Origin: a virus
Reading direction: 5' to 3' (one strand)
IMG/VR virus record: IMGVR_UViG_3300036791_000741
Coordinates: 1 to 47,623 of that record
DNA: 47,623 nt
How positions within the stretch are numbered: the first letter of the stretch is position 1; every line of letters begins with the position of its first letter. Shown here one piece after another: positions 1 through 6,937 of this stretch. Position numbers and translations under genes: made by a program. The notes under the pieces are model-generated. The model was not told the DNA's origin, did not search any database, and saw only the letters and a program-made list of their open reading frames with translations.

Positions 1-127
1 GTCGGGTTTAAGTTCAATCCCGGCTCGCCCGTACCGGGCGGGGCGCTGTACGGGCAGCGTCGAGGTCCCACCACGCTGAGCCTCAAGCTCAAAGCGTGGT
101 GGGATCACCTGTCAGGTGATGCACCGC
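1..127. repeat. 127-bp terminal direct repeat, left copy
   Basis: Bases 1-127 are identical to 47415-47541; the sequences diverge from base 128 (T here, G there). Both copies lie in the 3' end of the same kind of gene. An exact 127-base identity equals a common assembler k-mer size, which suggests a branch point in a circular assembly rather than a biological terminal repeat. Confidence 0.9.
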
Positions 128-144
128 TGGTAGGTATCCTATGA
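1..144 (+). CDS. C-terminal end of small early protein (5' truncated)
   Basis: The frame is open from base 1 and ends with TGA at 142-144. It encodes the same C-terminal segment (GFKFNPGSPVPGG through WWDHLSGDAP) as the gene at 47340-47564 but with a different tail (LVGIL). Its stop overlaps the next ATG as ATGA at 141-144, the same junction style used at the other end of the window. I do not recognise the family. It is most simply an allele of the 47340 gene seen across the circle junction. Confidence 0.6.
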   Translation, partial: VGFKFNPGSPVPGGALYGQRRGPTTLSLKLKAWWDHLSGDAPLVGIL

Positions 145-641
145 CGACATGGCACGATCTCGACGGCAAGCGCATCGTCGATGTGATCGGCGACTTCACC
201 GACTACGATGCGCTGATCGACAGACTGCGCGACCGCGTCGCCGAGATCGGACTTTCCAATCGGGTGCTCGACGAGCTCACCGGGCTCGGCGAAGGCAGCT
301 CGGCGAAGTATCTCTCCGATTTACGCCTCAAGCATTTCTCGGCGGTGTCGCTGTTGCGCATCGCCAAGGTGCTGGGCGTCAAGTCGGTGATGGTGGTCGA
401 TCCGGTGCTGGTCGAGAAGATGAAACTGCAATGGGAAGCCCGCGACGGCAGGCGCGTACACCCGCCACCGCCTGCTAAGCGCTTAGGACCCAAAACAGTC
501 AGCTTTATTGCGGTCGAAATGGGCCGCCGCGGCGGAATGGCAAGCCGGCTATGGTCGCCAAAGCGGCGCAGGGCGCGGGCCAAGCATGCCGCGGCGGCCC
601 GTTGGCATAAAACTCAGGCGTGCCCTTCGAGTTCCGGCTGA
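141..641 (+). CDS. Putative DNA-binding protein with XRE-like helix-turn-helix
   Basis: 166 residues. Residues about 25-82 (GLSNRVLDELTGLGEGSSAKY, then LLRIAKVLGV) have the rhythm of a lambda-repressor-like HTH used by small phage regulators. The C-terminus is rich in Arg, Lys and Ala (GRRGGMASR, KRRRARAKHAAAARW), consistent with nucleic-acid contact. The start is fixed by the ATGA overlap with the preceding gene, so it is translationally coupled and is probably the last gene of the rightward early operon. Its 3' end overlaps the convergent gene at 614-988 by 28 bp. The HTH assignment is by eye. Confidence 0.65.
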   Translation: MTTWHDLDGKRIVDVIGDFTDYDALIDRLRDRVAEIGLSNRVLDELTGLGEGSSAKYLSDLRLKHFSAVSLLRIAKVLGVKSVMVVDPVLVEKMKLQWEARDGRRVHPPPPAKRLGPKTVSFIAVEMGRRGGMASRLWSPKRRRARAKHAAAARWHKTQACPSSSG

Positions 642-988
642 CCTTCGAAGCGCGCGATCATTTCTTTCATCAGCACGATGATGTCTTTGCGGCCGGCGCC
701 GTTGGAAATGTAATTGCAGCGCCCTTCGCGCCCCTCGAACGGAAACACCATCAGCACGAAGCCGGTCGTGCGATCGGCGCCCTTGGCGTCGCCGTTGAAC
801 ATGCCATCGAGCGCCACCGCGAGCCTGTTCATCATCTCGATGTAGTCGTCCTCGATCGGCGCATCGCCGAGCATTTCTGGCTTTCCATTGCGCTTGTTCA
901 TGGCAATTCCGCTCCTTTTTTCGAGTTCGGCGACGCGCTTGCGTAGCACGTCGTTCTCTTCGCGTAGCCGCCGCGTAATCGCGCTCAT
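614..988 (-). CDS. Hypothetical protein with N-terminal coiled coil
   Basis: 124 residues from the ATG at 988, chosen because it overlaps the TGA of the upstream gene as ATGA. The N-terminus ([25 protein letters not shown]) has heptad spacing typical of a short coiled coil. The rest contains a compact alpha/beta-looking stretch ([41 protein letters not shown]) seen in uncharacterised phage proteins. It ends the leftward early operon and converges with the 141-641 gene. Confidence 0.75.
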   Translation of the reverse strand: MSAITRRLREENDVLRKRVAELEKRSGIAMNKRNGKPEMLGDAPIEDDYIEMMNRLAVALDGMFNGDAKGADRTTGFVLMVFPFEGREGRCNYISNGAGRKDIIVLMKEMIARFEGQPELEGHA

Positions 989-1242
989 GATGCACAAGCC
1001 TTAACGAGGGCAGCGGTGCCGCCTATCAACACTGCGGCAGACGCCATGCCGGCGAGATAGATCGGCAGCCAAGCGAACCGTGGCTCCTTGCGGCGCTTGC
1101 CGACGATGTCGGCCATGGTCGACACACACTCGTTGCAGATGAACAGCAGCTCCCCGCAAAATGCCGGGCCGGCGATGAGCTTCGTCACCTCGTGCTGGCT
1201 CTTGCCGCAGAACGAGCAGTGCCGGGTCTGGTCTGCAGTCAT
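985..1242 (-). CDS. ClpX-type zinc finger on a membrane anchor
   Basis: 85 residues. Residues 8-45 match the ClpX N-terminal zinc-binding domain: [18 protein letters not shown] followed by ICNECV, with two CxxC pairs. In ClpX this domain dimerises and receives adaptors and substrates. Here there is no AAA+ domain; instead a hydrophobic helix (about residues 56-80, [18 protein letters not shown]) follows, predicting a membrane-anchored finger. The start at 1242 is fixed by ATGA overlap with the upstream gene. It might sequester adaptors or tether ClpXP substrates; that is inference. Confidence 0.8.
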   Translation of the reverse strand: MTADQTRHCSFCGKSQHEVTKLIAGPAFCGELLFICNECVSTMADIVGKRRKEPRFAWLPIYLAGMASAAVLIGGTAALVKACAS

Positions 1243-1463
1243 CGGTGAGCTACCATTATCCAAGGAAGCGCCGTGAGCGCGGCACCAATGATCATCCCGC
1301 AAATGATGGGAATGAGCGGATGCTCATGCGGCGGGAACAGCAGCGATCGGCGCCGCTCGCGGCGATATTCGAGGACCTCTTCGGCCGCCTCGAGCGCCAA
1401 CTGTTCGGGCACGCCAGCTGAGCGCAGCGCCGCGTAGAGCTTTCCCATGACGACGACTGGCAT
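1239..1463 (-). CDS. Small membrane protein
   Basis: 74 residues from ATG 1463, which has a GGAG eight bases upstream; a GTG at 1469 overlapping the previous stop is an alternative. The N-terminal half is helical and charged ([34 protein letters not shown]). The C-terminal half is one transmembrane helix ([20 protein letters not shown]). Family unknown. It is coupled to the ClpX-finger protein and both would sit in the inner membrane. Confidence 0.7.
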   Translation of the reverse strand: MPVVVMGKLYAALRSAGVPEQLALEAAEEVLEYRRERRRSLLFPPHEHPLIPIICGMIIGAALTALPWIMVAHR

Positions 1464-1465
1464 GA

Positions 1466-1735
1466 TCACCGCTCCGAGATGAGCCGTTCGAGCGTGGCGA
1501 GGCGTGCTTCCAGCGCGGCGTTGTCGGCCTGCACGCGGTTGACGTCAGCATGGAGCGCCTCGACCTCGCCTGCCGTCACGTTGGTGAGGGCAAAGTCGTT
1601 GAAGGCGGCCTTGAGCGAGCGCATGTCCTGCTGAAGCACGACCAGCGACCGGTTGATAATCGGCAACCCGTCGAGCTGCGCCCTGATCGGCGCGAGTTCG
1701 GCCCGCAGAACGGCGCGCAACTCATCTTCGGTCAT
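1466..1735 (-). CDS. Hypothetical coiled-coil protein
   Basis: 89 residues from ATG 1735 (MTEDELRAVLRAEL), preceded by GAGGGAAGAG; a GTG at 1750 overlapping the upstream stop is possible. The C-terminal half (VEALHADVNRVQADNAALEARLATLERL) is a clear coiled coil. Probably a small accessory scaffold or regulator of unknown role, lying between two other tiny genes of the leftward operon. Confidence 0.65.
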   Translation of the reverse strand: MTEDELRAVLRAELAPIRAQLDGLPIINRSLVVLQQDMRSLKAAFNDFALTNVTAGEVEALHADVNRVQADNAALEARLATLERLISER

Positions 1736-1746
1736 TGTCTCTTCCC

Positions 1747-1908
1747 TCACAGCGTATCGATGAACTCTGCAAACGCGTCGTTGCGGCGTCTGAATATGTC
1801 CAGCAGCTCCATGTTCTGCTCGGGATTGCTGCGCAGCTTCTGCTCGTATTCCCGCGACAGGTCGCCGAGGCGGGCGGCGATGGCGCGCTGTTCTGGCGTC
1901 AGGCTCAT
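1747..1908 (-). CDS. Small hypothetical protein
   Basis: 53 residues from ATG 1908, preceded by a strong GAGGAGA ribosome-binding site. Sequence MSLTPEQRAIAARLGDLSREYEQ is acidic and helical. No family recognised. It overlaps the 3' end of the upstream gene by 4 bp. Confidence 0.6.
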   Translation of the reverse strand: MSLTPEQRAIAARLGDLSREYEQKLRSNPEQNMELLDIFRRRNDAFAEFIDTL

Positions 1909-2150
1909 CGTGTCTCCTCGCAGGTAAGGCTCTCCAGTTTCAGCATCGTAGGCCTCGTGCCCGGCACATCGAGGTCCATCCATTTACCGGCGATAAAATG
2001 CTGCCGCTCCACCCTGAGCGTATCCAGACATGCGACCTGCGTTTTGAACTCGAACCGCAGGTTGGCGGGACGGAGGAACCCTTTGCCATCGACTATCACG
2101 CCGGTGAATACCAGGCACCACATCAAGGCCGCGCATGTTGACACGGGCAT
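1905..2150 (-). CDS. Small secreted or periplasmic protein
   Basis: 81 residues from ATG 2150, chosen for its AAGGAGAG ribosome-binding site; longer in-frame starts upstream look like shadow sequence. The N-terminus (MPVSTCAALMWCLVFTGVIV) is a hydrophobic signal-like segment. The remainder is a short soluble domain (NLRFEFKTQVACLDTL, RQHFIAGKWMDLD). Function unknown. Confidence 0.6.
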   Translation of the reverse strand: MPVSTCAALMWCLVFTGVIVDGKGFLRPANLRFEFKTQVACLDTLRVERQHFIAGKWMDLDVPGTRPTMLKLESLTCEETR

Positions 2151-2163
2151 AAAATCTCTCCTT

Positions 2164-2394
2164 TCACACTTCGATGGTGCCGAGCCGGACCATGGCGCGC
2201 AGCGCGATGGCAACTGTGACCGGGATCGGTGCGCGGCCATTGGCGAAGCGGTAGACCTGTTTTTCCGACAGGTCCAACAGCGTGGCGCTCTGGCGCAGGC
2301 TGATGGCAAGCTTGGTGCATGCCGTGCGGTATTGCGTGGGCGTCATCGAGCGCCCTGGCAAAATCTGCACCGGAAGATTGCTGGCGATGTTCAT
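2164..2394 (-). CDS. Small helix-turn-helix DNA-binding protein
   Basis: 76 residues from ATG 2394, preceded by GCGAGGAGAAC. Residues about 20-65 (QYRTACTKLAISLRQSATLLDLSEKQVYRFANG) fit an XRE/Cro-type HTH: a helix ending in a turn before SEKQVYRFANGRAPIP. Likely a transcription regulator of the leftward early operon, possibly acting on the repeats at 4298-4330. Targets are not shown by the sequence. Confidence 0.75.
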   Translation of the reverse strand: MNIASNLPVQILPGRSMTPTQYRTACTKLAISLRQSATLLDLSEKQVYRFANGRAPIPVTVAIALRAMVRLGTIEV

Positions 2395-2625
2395 GTTCTC
2401 CTCGCGTTGTCGGGCGGCACCTTGCCGGGGCCGCGGATGAGATGATAGCACACGGCGGTCGCCGTGTCTGGTGCCGCATACCTCGCGGTGCGTGGGTGCC
2501 GGGCGGGCGATGCGGCTCTTGCATGCAAGCGTCGGGGCGGCAGCCCTTGCCGGGGCTGCCGCCGCACCGTTCAGCGATCTCGCACCGGAAGATTGCCGGG
2601 CATTTGCATGGAGCAAAGCCCGTGG

Positions 2626-3015
2626 TCATACCTCGTTGGCGTTCGGCTTGTAGCAAGGGCCGAGTGTCGTTTCGATCACCGCGGCCAGTGTCTCGATATG
2701 GTTCAGCGACGAGAGCGGCGCGAAGCCATTGCGCCCGCCGGTATAGTCGCGGCGCCCGTTGCAGCGGCGATACAACACGCCCGTGTCGGCGCTACCGAAG
2801 GGCTGCGACACCTGCACATAGACGTGTTCGCCATGCAGCGTCGCTTCGCCCGACACCGCGATGCCGCCCGGGTTCCAGCGCACGTCATAGGTGCCCGGCG
2901 CCAACTCGAGCGCAGCTGCCAGCGCGCGCAAACGGGCAAGCGCCATGGCGCGAAACGTACGCTTCGCATAAGCGTCATACTGTGTCGGCGCATAGAAATT
3001 GAACGGCTTTGCCAT
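2626..3015 (-). CDS. Hypothetical phage protein
   Basis: 129 residues from ATG 3015 with the shared CGCGAGGA leader box upstream. The sequence is a compact mixed alpha/beta domain (TYDVRWNPGGIAVSGEATLH, VYVQVSQPFG, VLYRRCNGRRDYTGG). The segment RNGFAPLSSL and the name-bearing motif RRCNGRRDY look conserved-phage in style, but I cannot name the family. Confidence 0.65.
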   Translation of the reverse strand: MAKPFNFYAPTQYDAYAKRTFRAMALARLRALAAALELAPGTYDVRWNPGGIAVSGEATLHGEHVYVQVSQPFGSADTGVLYRRCNGRRDYTGGRNGFAPLSSLNHIETLAAVIETTLGPCYKPNANEV

Positions 3016-3090
3016 GGTGATAGTCCTCGCGTTGTCGGCACGATTGCCGTCACTGGCGCGCGGGCGGCGCGCCACTAACTGCAATCGCGT

Positions 3091-3744
3091 TCAATGCAGG
3101 TGATACGACACGTGCTTGACGTCGTGAGACCAGCACGCCCGGCACTCGCCGCACTTGCCGTCGACGGCGCGGCATGCTTCGCCCTGTGGCGCCGCTGCAT
3201 TATGTACGCCGCTCGTTGTCGGCCATTGCGCCGACGGCGCGCCGTCGACCATGGTGGCGCTAAGCCGGATCACGAGATTGTCAGGCACGATGCCGCCTTT
3301 GGCGACATACGATTTGACCATGGCGTGTTCGCGCGTCGGCAACCAATGCCGGATGTGTGGCGTGGCAGCTGCGACGGCGCATATCTTGGTCAAGTGTTCG
3401 ACCGATTGCAAATCGCCGCTGTCATGCCAGCGATGCCAACCCTTGGAAAACGCGCCGTTGCGCCCGGTACCGCGCACATGTGCGGCGTTCAAGAGCGTCA
3501 CCATGGCAATGGTCCAGGACGGATCGGTAATGCCGGCCAGGCGCTTGGCGTGCGACATGGCGATTGATGGATATTTGTAATTGCCTTTCAGCGCATAGCA
3601 TCCGTGGCAGGTGCTACCCGGCACCTTGGCCAGCTTGGCGCCGACTTTGCAGGCATGTGCAGATATGCCGTAGGACGTGCCGGGCATTTTAGACGGGTAT
3701 CCCAATGGCCCGGCAATAGCCGTAGCCTGCTTGATCGAAAGCAT
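3091..3744 (-). CDS. GP88-like cysteine-rich phage protein
   Basis: 217 residues from ATG 3744. Features resembling the mycobacteriophage gp88 family: a Cys cluster (HACKVG, then TCHGCYALKGNY at about residues 45-58), an RWHDSGDLQS motif near the middle, and a C-terminal CGECRACW pair. The spaced cysteines could bind zinc or an iron-sulfur cluster. Function of the family is not established. Family assignment is from memory of these motifs, hence moderate confidence. Confidence 0.65.
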   Translation of the reverse strand: MLSIKQATAIAGPLGYPSKMPGTSYGISAHACKVGAKLAKVPGSTCHGCYALKGNYKYPSIAMSHAKRLAGITDPSWTIAMVTLLNAAHVRGTGRNGAFSKGWHRWHDSGDLQSVEHLTKICAVAAATPHIRHWLPTREHAMVKSYVAKGGIVPDNLVIRLSATMVDGAPSAQWPTTSGVHNAAAPQGEACRAVDGKCGECRACWSHDVKHVSYHLH

Positions 3745-3831
3745 GTGAAATCCTCGCGTGTGCCCGGCTTGCCGGCCGGGAGAGTGCTGGCACTCTGCAA
3801 AGCCGCGCGCGAAGCGCGGCAATGCGCAATG

Positions 3832-4035
3832 TCAGGATGCGGTATCGACGGGCAGGCAGCGCGCGACGCGGTAGAAGCCCGCGGCGTCCGTGATCGTCTG
3901 ATAACGGTAGTGGCGGGCTTTCTGGCCGCGCTGAAACTCGCCTAGCGCTATGGCGTTTTCGAATACCGCACGCTGGCGCGCGCCTTCTGCCGTCTTGTAG
4001 CGCTCGCGCAGCAACTTGATTTGAACCTGTTTCAT
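3832..4035 (-). CDS. Small basic hypothetical protein
   Basis: 67 residues (MKQVQIKLLRERYKTAEGARQ), strongly basic in the first half, with the shared ACGCGAGGA box just upstream of the ATG at 4035. No family recognised; could be a small nucleic-acid binder. Confidence 0.65.
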   Translation of the reverse strand: MKQVQIKLLRERYKTAEGARQRAVFENAIALGEFQRGQKARHYRYQTITDAAGFYRVARCLPVDTAS

Positions 4036-4048
4036 GGTGTTCCTCGCG

Positions 4049-4144
4049 TTAGTCGATTGTCAGTGTGTACAGCGCGGCCGCTGCGATTAGCAGCACGGCA
4101 TAGGCGCCCATGCCGCACATGAGATTGATGGCATCGCCGATCAT
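4049..4144 (-). CDS. Tiny membrane protein (31 aa)
   Basis: MIGDAINLMCGMGAYAVLLI followed by AAAALYTLTID: one predicted transmembrane helix. Its ATG (4144-4142) shares a base with the TAA of the upstream tiny gene (TAATG), a translation-reinitiation junction, which is the main support for both being real. Confidence 0.55.
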   Translation of the reverse strand: MIGDAINLMCGMGAYAVLLIAAAALYTLTID

Positions 4145-4251
4145 TAGCGTGCCAGCAATCGAGCGATCAGGATCGGCAGGTGCGTGACGGCAAGCGCCGC
4201 GATGACAACACCGGCAACTGCAATTACGAAGTATGTTGTGCTGATATCCAT
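4144..4251 (-). CDS. Tiny membrane protein (35 aa)
   Basis: MDISTTYFVIAVAGVVIAAL then AVTHLPILIARLLAR: a single transmembrane helix with a basic C-terminal tail. The ATG at 4251 follows the CGCGAGGAAGTTCC leader also used by neighbours. It is the first gene of the leftward early operon. Paired with the 31-residue membrane gene; the role could be membrane signalling or holin-like, but nothing proves it. Confidence 0.55.
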   Translation of the reverse strand: MDISTTYFVIAVAGVVIAALAVTHLPILIARLLAR

Positions 4252-4297
4252 GGAACTTCCTCGCGTTGGGCCGCCTTGCCGGGCGGCATGGGCACAA

Positions 4298-4330
4298 CAT
4301 AGGACATTACGTCCCATAGGTCAATACGTC
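4298..4330. repeat. Pair of 16-bp direct repeats, likely operator
   Basis: CATAGGACATTACGTC (4298-4313) and CATAGGTCAATACGTC (4315-4330) match at 14 of 16 positions and are spaced 17 bp apart. The first contains GGAC-ATTAC-GTCC dyad symmetry. Placement just upstream of the first leftward gene suggests regulator binding, for example by the HTH protein at 2164-2394. Confidence 0.6.
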
Positions 4331-4462
4331 TGAGAAAAGAATTTGCGAGCGCCGGCCAGCTGCGCCGTTGCGTATGCCCAACTCACACAAAAACGCGTGT
4401 CTGCCACAATCCTGTCAAGCCCTGCCCTGCCCTCGCAAGCCGTTGTGCCGCAGCGACATGCG

Positions 4463-4475
4463 CCCGGTGCTTTGC
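4463..4475 (+). repeat. CCCGGTGCTTTGC motif, copy 1
   Basis: An exact 13-bp motif also found at 9112-9124, 11351-11363 and 17601-17613, with a near copy at 29207-29219. This copy lies 69 bp upstream of the putative small terminase start. Confidence 0.6.
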
Positions 4476-4544
4476 AGCGATGAAAAGAAAATGCGAGTGC
4501 CCATGTGCCTCGCCTCGCGCGCAGACACGAACGATCGGTAGGCC

Positions 4545-5003
4545 ATGACAAACGCCCTGGAAGTGGCACAGACGAGCGACGAGAGCGAGCGCGGTCCGCT
4601 GGCAGGCCTGCCACGTGGCCGCACACGGCAGGCGATTGACCTCATGGTGTACCAAGGCGTGCCGCGCGACCTGGCAGCGGCGCAGTGTGGCATGAAAGCC
4701 AAAAGTCTCTGCGATGCCTTCCGCTTGCCGAGCGTCAAGCAATACTACATGGCGCAGTTGCAGGTGCTCAGGGATAGTGAACGCGCGCGCAACATCCATC
4801 GCCTGGTCGCCATCCGTGACGCTGCGGACAACATGCCTGCGGTGAACGCCATCAAGGCGCTCGAGCAAATCGACGACGAGGCGCGCAGCACTCAGGCAAT
4901 GCAGCGTGCACCTGGCCTGCAGATAGTCGTTGTCGCTGCGCCACAGGCATTACCTGCACAGACGCCAGCAATCGAACACAACGCTCCGCTGCCGAACACA
5001 TAG
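4545..5003 (+). CDS. Putative terminase small subunit
   Basis: 152 residues. Residues about 24-75 (RGRTRQAIDLMVYQGVPRDLAAAQCGMKAK then SLCDAFRLPSVKQYYMAQ) look like the HTH DNA-recognition domain of small terminases, which bind the packaging site and recruit the large subunit. A helical region follows (AIRDAADNMPAVNAIKALEQ), as in oligomerising small terminases. It is the first gene of the rightward structural operon, about 2.1 kb before the large terminase. A generic HTH regulator is the alternative. Confidence 0.6.
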   Translation: MTNALEVAQTSDESERGPLAGLPRGRTRQAIDLMVYQGVPRDLAAAQCGMKAKSLCDAFRLPSVKQYYMAQLQVLRDSERARNIHRLVAIRDAADNMPAVNAIKALEQIDDEARSTQAMQRAPGLQIVVVAAPQALPAQTPAIEHNAPLPNT

Positions 5004-5288
5004 GGGTAACATGTGTTCGCAACGCGCGATGTCGCTGCGCTGCAGGCACTTCGTGGCCACGCGTAGGACAGCGGCCGTGCCTATGGGCCCTCCCGCACCA
5101 CGCGCGCGTGCGAGGCACCCGGGGGGAAAATCCGGGCCTCGGGACAGGCGCTGCAGCTCCACCCACGCGAGTTTCCCGGATTTTGTTCAGGCCCAAACAC
5201 CTGCGCCGTTATAGTTTGGGCCCGGTATATTTCTGGGCCTCAGAGTTTTCGGCTTTTGGTGAGAGGTGTGCCATAAGGGGAGACGATC
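5004..5288. other. Intergenic region with two strong dyads
   Basis: 285 bp without a convincing gene. It holds a perfect 9-bp dyad, GGCCCAAAC (5190-5198) and GTTTGGGCC (5214-5222), with a 15-nt loop, and a CCCGG/CCGGG dyad near 5119-5139. Neither is followed by a clean T-run. They may be a terminator, a leader structure or part of a packaging region near the terminase genes. Confidence 0.45.
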
Positions 5289-5498
5289 ATGGCTGAGCGA
5301 TCGGTGATCACGTGCGGCCACTGCAAGTTCTGGCTGGAGAAGCAGGACCCGGTCGGGGTGTGCCGGCGCTATCCGCCGACCACGGTGAGCGCGTCGGGAC
5401 ATGTGGCGTGGCCGGTGACGAACCATGAGGACTGGTGCGGCGAGTTCGTCAGCGCGGAGCCGCCGCCGGAGAAGAGCCATGGCAAAACTCACCCATGA
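5289..5498 (+). CDS. Small Cys-rich zinc-ribbon-like protein
   Basis: 69 residues with CGHCKFW, VCRRYPP and DWCGEF: four cysteines spaced as a small zinc or redox module. This pattern (CGxCxFW...GxCRRYPP...WCGEF) recurs in uncharacterised phage proteins. RBS AAGGGGAGACGATC precedes the ATG. Confidence 0.75.
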   Translation: MAERSVITCGHCKFWLEKQDPVGVCRRYPPTTVSASGHVAWPVTNHEDWCGEFVSAEPPPEKSHGKTHP

Positions 5499-5724
5499 GG
5501 AAGCGCGGTATCGCGGCGGGCTGCTCGGGCGGCGCTGCGGCAACTGCGCGATGTTCCGCGACCTGGACATGGCGGTTCACGTGGGCGGGATGCGCGCTGC
5601 GGAGCTTACGGACAAGGGCCAGGGCCGCGATGAATATGACGAGCCGCCGAGCTGCACCGTGGTGGCGAGCCCGATCGCGCCGCGCGACCTATGTGATTAT
5701 TTCCAGGAGCTGAACAATGGCTGA
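5479..5724 (+). CDS. Small Cys-containing hypothetical protein
   Basis: 81 residues from the ATG at 5479, overlapping the previous gene by 20 bp. It has CGNCAMFRDLD, SCTVV and DLCDYF, a looser version of its neighbour's four-cysteine pattern, suggesting the pair arose by duplication or binds the same partner. Function unknown. Confidence 0.7.
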   Translation: MAKLTHEEARYRGGLLGRRCGNCAMFRDLDMAVHVGGMRAAELTDKGQGRDEYDEPPSCTVVASPIAPRDLCDYFQELNNG

Positions 5725-5899
5725 GGTGTTTGAGTTTCCCGGACCCAAGGTCGAATTGCGGCAATTGATCCTCGTCGGCGATCCGCGGCGGTCGCTTGGC
5801 CGGGACAGCGACCCGCACTGTCATGAGTGGCAGCATGGTCGCCACATCGACACTCTGGCGAGAGACGGCCGTGATCACGATCTTCGACGGCATCCCTGA
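5717..5899 (+). CDS. Possible small protein, overlapping the next gene
   Basis: 60 residues starting MAEVFEFPGPKVELRQLILV, with ATG overlapping the previous stop. The first half looks like real protein; the second half (HEWQHGRHIDTLARDGRDHD) runs out of frame through the start of the 5823 gene and looks less natural. It may be real, or the 5' part of the next gene split by a frameshift. Confidence 0.4.
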   Translation: MAEVFEFPGPKVELRQLILVGDPRRSLGRDSDPHCHEWQHGRHIDTLARDGRDHDLRRHP

Positions 5900-6173
5900 C
5901 ATTTTTGTCGAGCGTTACGACGCTCAGTTCCACCAATGGGGCGCCGAGTTTCGGACGCGGGGACGCAAGGTCGCCATCGTGTTCGACGTGCTGCCCGGCC
6001 AGGTGCCGACGATGGACGTCGAGGAGCGGCTGACGTGGTCGGGCGCCTGGCTGACCGCCGACGTCGAGCCGTTCCGCGGCCAGCAGGTGATGGTGATCCG
6101 GCCGGCCAGCGACTGGGACAAGAACCTGATCGAGATGCACTGCTGGAACCTGAAGCGGGTGATGCTGTCATAG
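5823..6173 (+). CDS. Hypothetical phage protein
   Basis: 116 residues from ATG 5823 (MSGSMVATSTLWRETAVITI); the later ATG at 5835 is possible. The core (VERYDAQFHQWGAEF, RGRKVAIVFDVLPGQVPTMD, GQQVMVIRPASDWD) is a beta-rich domain. No family recognised. It sits among small genes before the large terminase. Confidence 0.65.
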   Translation: MSGSMVATSTLWRETAVITIFDGIPDIFVERYDAQFHQWGAEFRTRGRKVAIVFDVLPGQVPTMDVEERLTWSGAWLTADVEPFRGQQVMVIRPASDWDKNLIEMHCWNLKRVMLS

Positions 6174-6197
6174 AGCGGTTGGCGCATGCCAGAGCGG
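6174..6197 (+). repeat. 24-bp direct repeat, copy 1
   Basis: Starts AGCGGTTGGCGCATGCC and ends AGAGCGG. It is repeated with one base deleted at 6886-6908, and a partial AGCGGTTGGC copy lies at 6873-6882. Both lie in short gaps between small genes upstream of the large terminase. Confidence 0.6.
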
Positions 6198-6205
6198 AAA
6201 AGACG

Positions 6206-6475
6206 ATGAGTTCGATCGAGGACCGCGTGTCGTACTTCCGCCACGCCGAGCATTGCGACCGCGGCTGTCAGATACGCGACCTCAAGGACCTCGTCGTCGA
6301 AATGTGGCGGGAAATGCGCCACCTGCGCTCTAGCCCGGCGGCGCTGCTTGAGCGTAGGCTGGCCGAGCAGGTGCGCATCAACGGCGAGCAGGCGGCGACC
6401 ATCCGCTCGCAGATCGCGATCATCCAGCGGCTGCAGTACCGGCTCGACCACCGCGAGAAGGTCCATGGCTCATAG
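6206..6475 (+). CDS. Hypothetical coiled-coil protein
   Basis: 89 residues from ATG 6206 (MSSIEDRVSYFRHAEHCDRG). The C-terminal two-thirds is amphipathic helix (LVVEMWREMRHLRS, ALLERRLAEQVRINGEQ, IRSQIAIIQRLQYRLDHR). Family unknown. Confidence 0.65.
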   Translation: MSSIEDRVSYFRHAEHCDRGCQIRDLKDLVVEMWREMRHLRSSPAALLERRLAEQVRINGEQAATIRSQIAIIQRLQYRLDHREKVHGS

Positions 6476-6484
6476 GAGGCCACC

Positions 6485-6631
6485 ATGCCGCTGAAGAAGG
6501 GAAGCTCACGCAGCGTCATCTCGTCCAACATCAAGGCCGAGAAGGCCGCCGGCCGGCCGCAGAAGCAGGCGGTGGCGATCGCGCTGTCGACGGCGGGTAA
6601 GTCGAAGAGCAAGAAGAAGCGAAGCCGGTGA
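6485..6631 (+). CDS. DUF6496-like small basic protein
   Basis: 48 residues ([20 protein letters not shown], then [20 protein letters not shown] and a Lys/Arg tail). It matches the common phage/bacterial short protein with an N-terminal MPLxxG and a [10 protein letters not shown] motif. RBS GGAGGCCACC precedes the ATG, and its TGA overlaps the GTG start of the next gene (GTGA). Confidence 0.75.
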   Translation: MPLKKGSSRSVISSNIKAEKAAGRPQKQAVAIALSTAGKSKSKKKRSR

Positions 6632-6870
6632 CCCTCAAGGTCGTCGACCTCAAGCGCAATGAGGACCCTCGGGAGGTCATCGAGGGCCTGGAGGACCTGC
6701 TGCGGCGCGCCAAGGCCGGCGAGATCGAAAGCTACGTGGCGGTCGTCGTCCGCGCCGACGACGGCGCCTTCATGACGCGGGGGAGCGGCCACAAGAACAA
6801 GCTGGTGATGGCGGGCGCGTTGGCGTTCGCAATGCACGACTTCGTCACCGCCGGCCGCACCGAGGACTGA
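6628..6870 (+). CDS. Hypothetical phage protein
   Basis: 80 residues with GTG start at 6628, coupled by a GTGA overlap. [20 protein letters not shown] then [20 protein letters not shown]: an alpha/beta sequence typical of small conserved phage proteins that precede terminases. Function unknown. Confidence 0.7.
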   Translation: MTLKVVDLKRNEDPREVIEGLEDLLRRAKAGEIESYVAVVVRADDGAFMTRGSGHKNKLVMAGALAFAMHDFVTAGRTED

Positions 6871-6885
6871 TGAGCGGTTGGCATC

Positions 6886-6908
6886 AGCGGTTGGCGCAGC
6901 CAGAGCGG
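6886..6908 (+). repeat. 24-bp direct repeat, copy 2 (one base shorter)
   Basis: Same sequence as 6174-6197 except for a missing T. A partial third copy precedes it at 6873-6882. Repeats this close to terminase genes could be small-terminase binding sites; unproven. Confidence 0.55.
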
Positions 6909-6937
6909 CAGCGCGCTGGCCAGAGCGTGGAGGGATC

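Larger units (their letters stand above)
4252..4544. promoter_or_regulatory. Divergent intergenic region between early-left and rightward genes
   Basis: About 290 bp without a gene, between the 4144-4251 gene (left) and the 4545 gene (right), so it must hold outward promoters for both. It contains two 16-bp direct repeats (4298-4330), the first copy of the CCCGGTGCTTTGC motif (4463-4475), and AT-richer sequence around 4320-4350 and 4478-4495. I could not assign -35/-10 boxes with confidence. Confidence 0.5.

Noticed and set aside
1-127. Biological terminal redundancy like the T7 direct terminal repeat
   Set aside because: The right copy is followed by 82 further unique bases, so the repeat is not at the molecule end as given.
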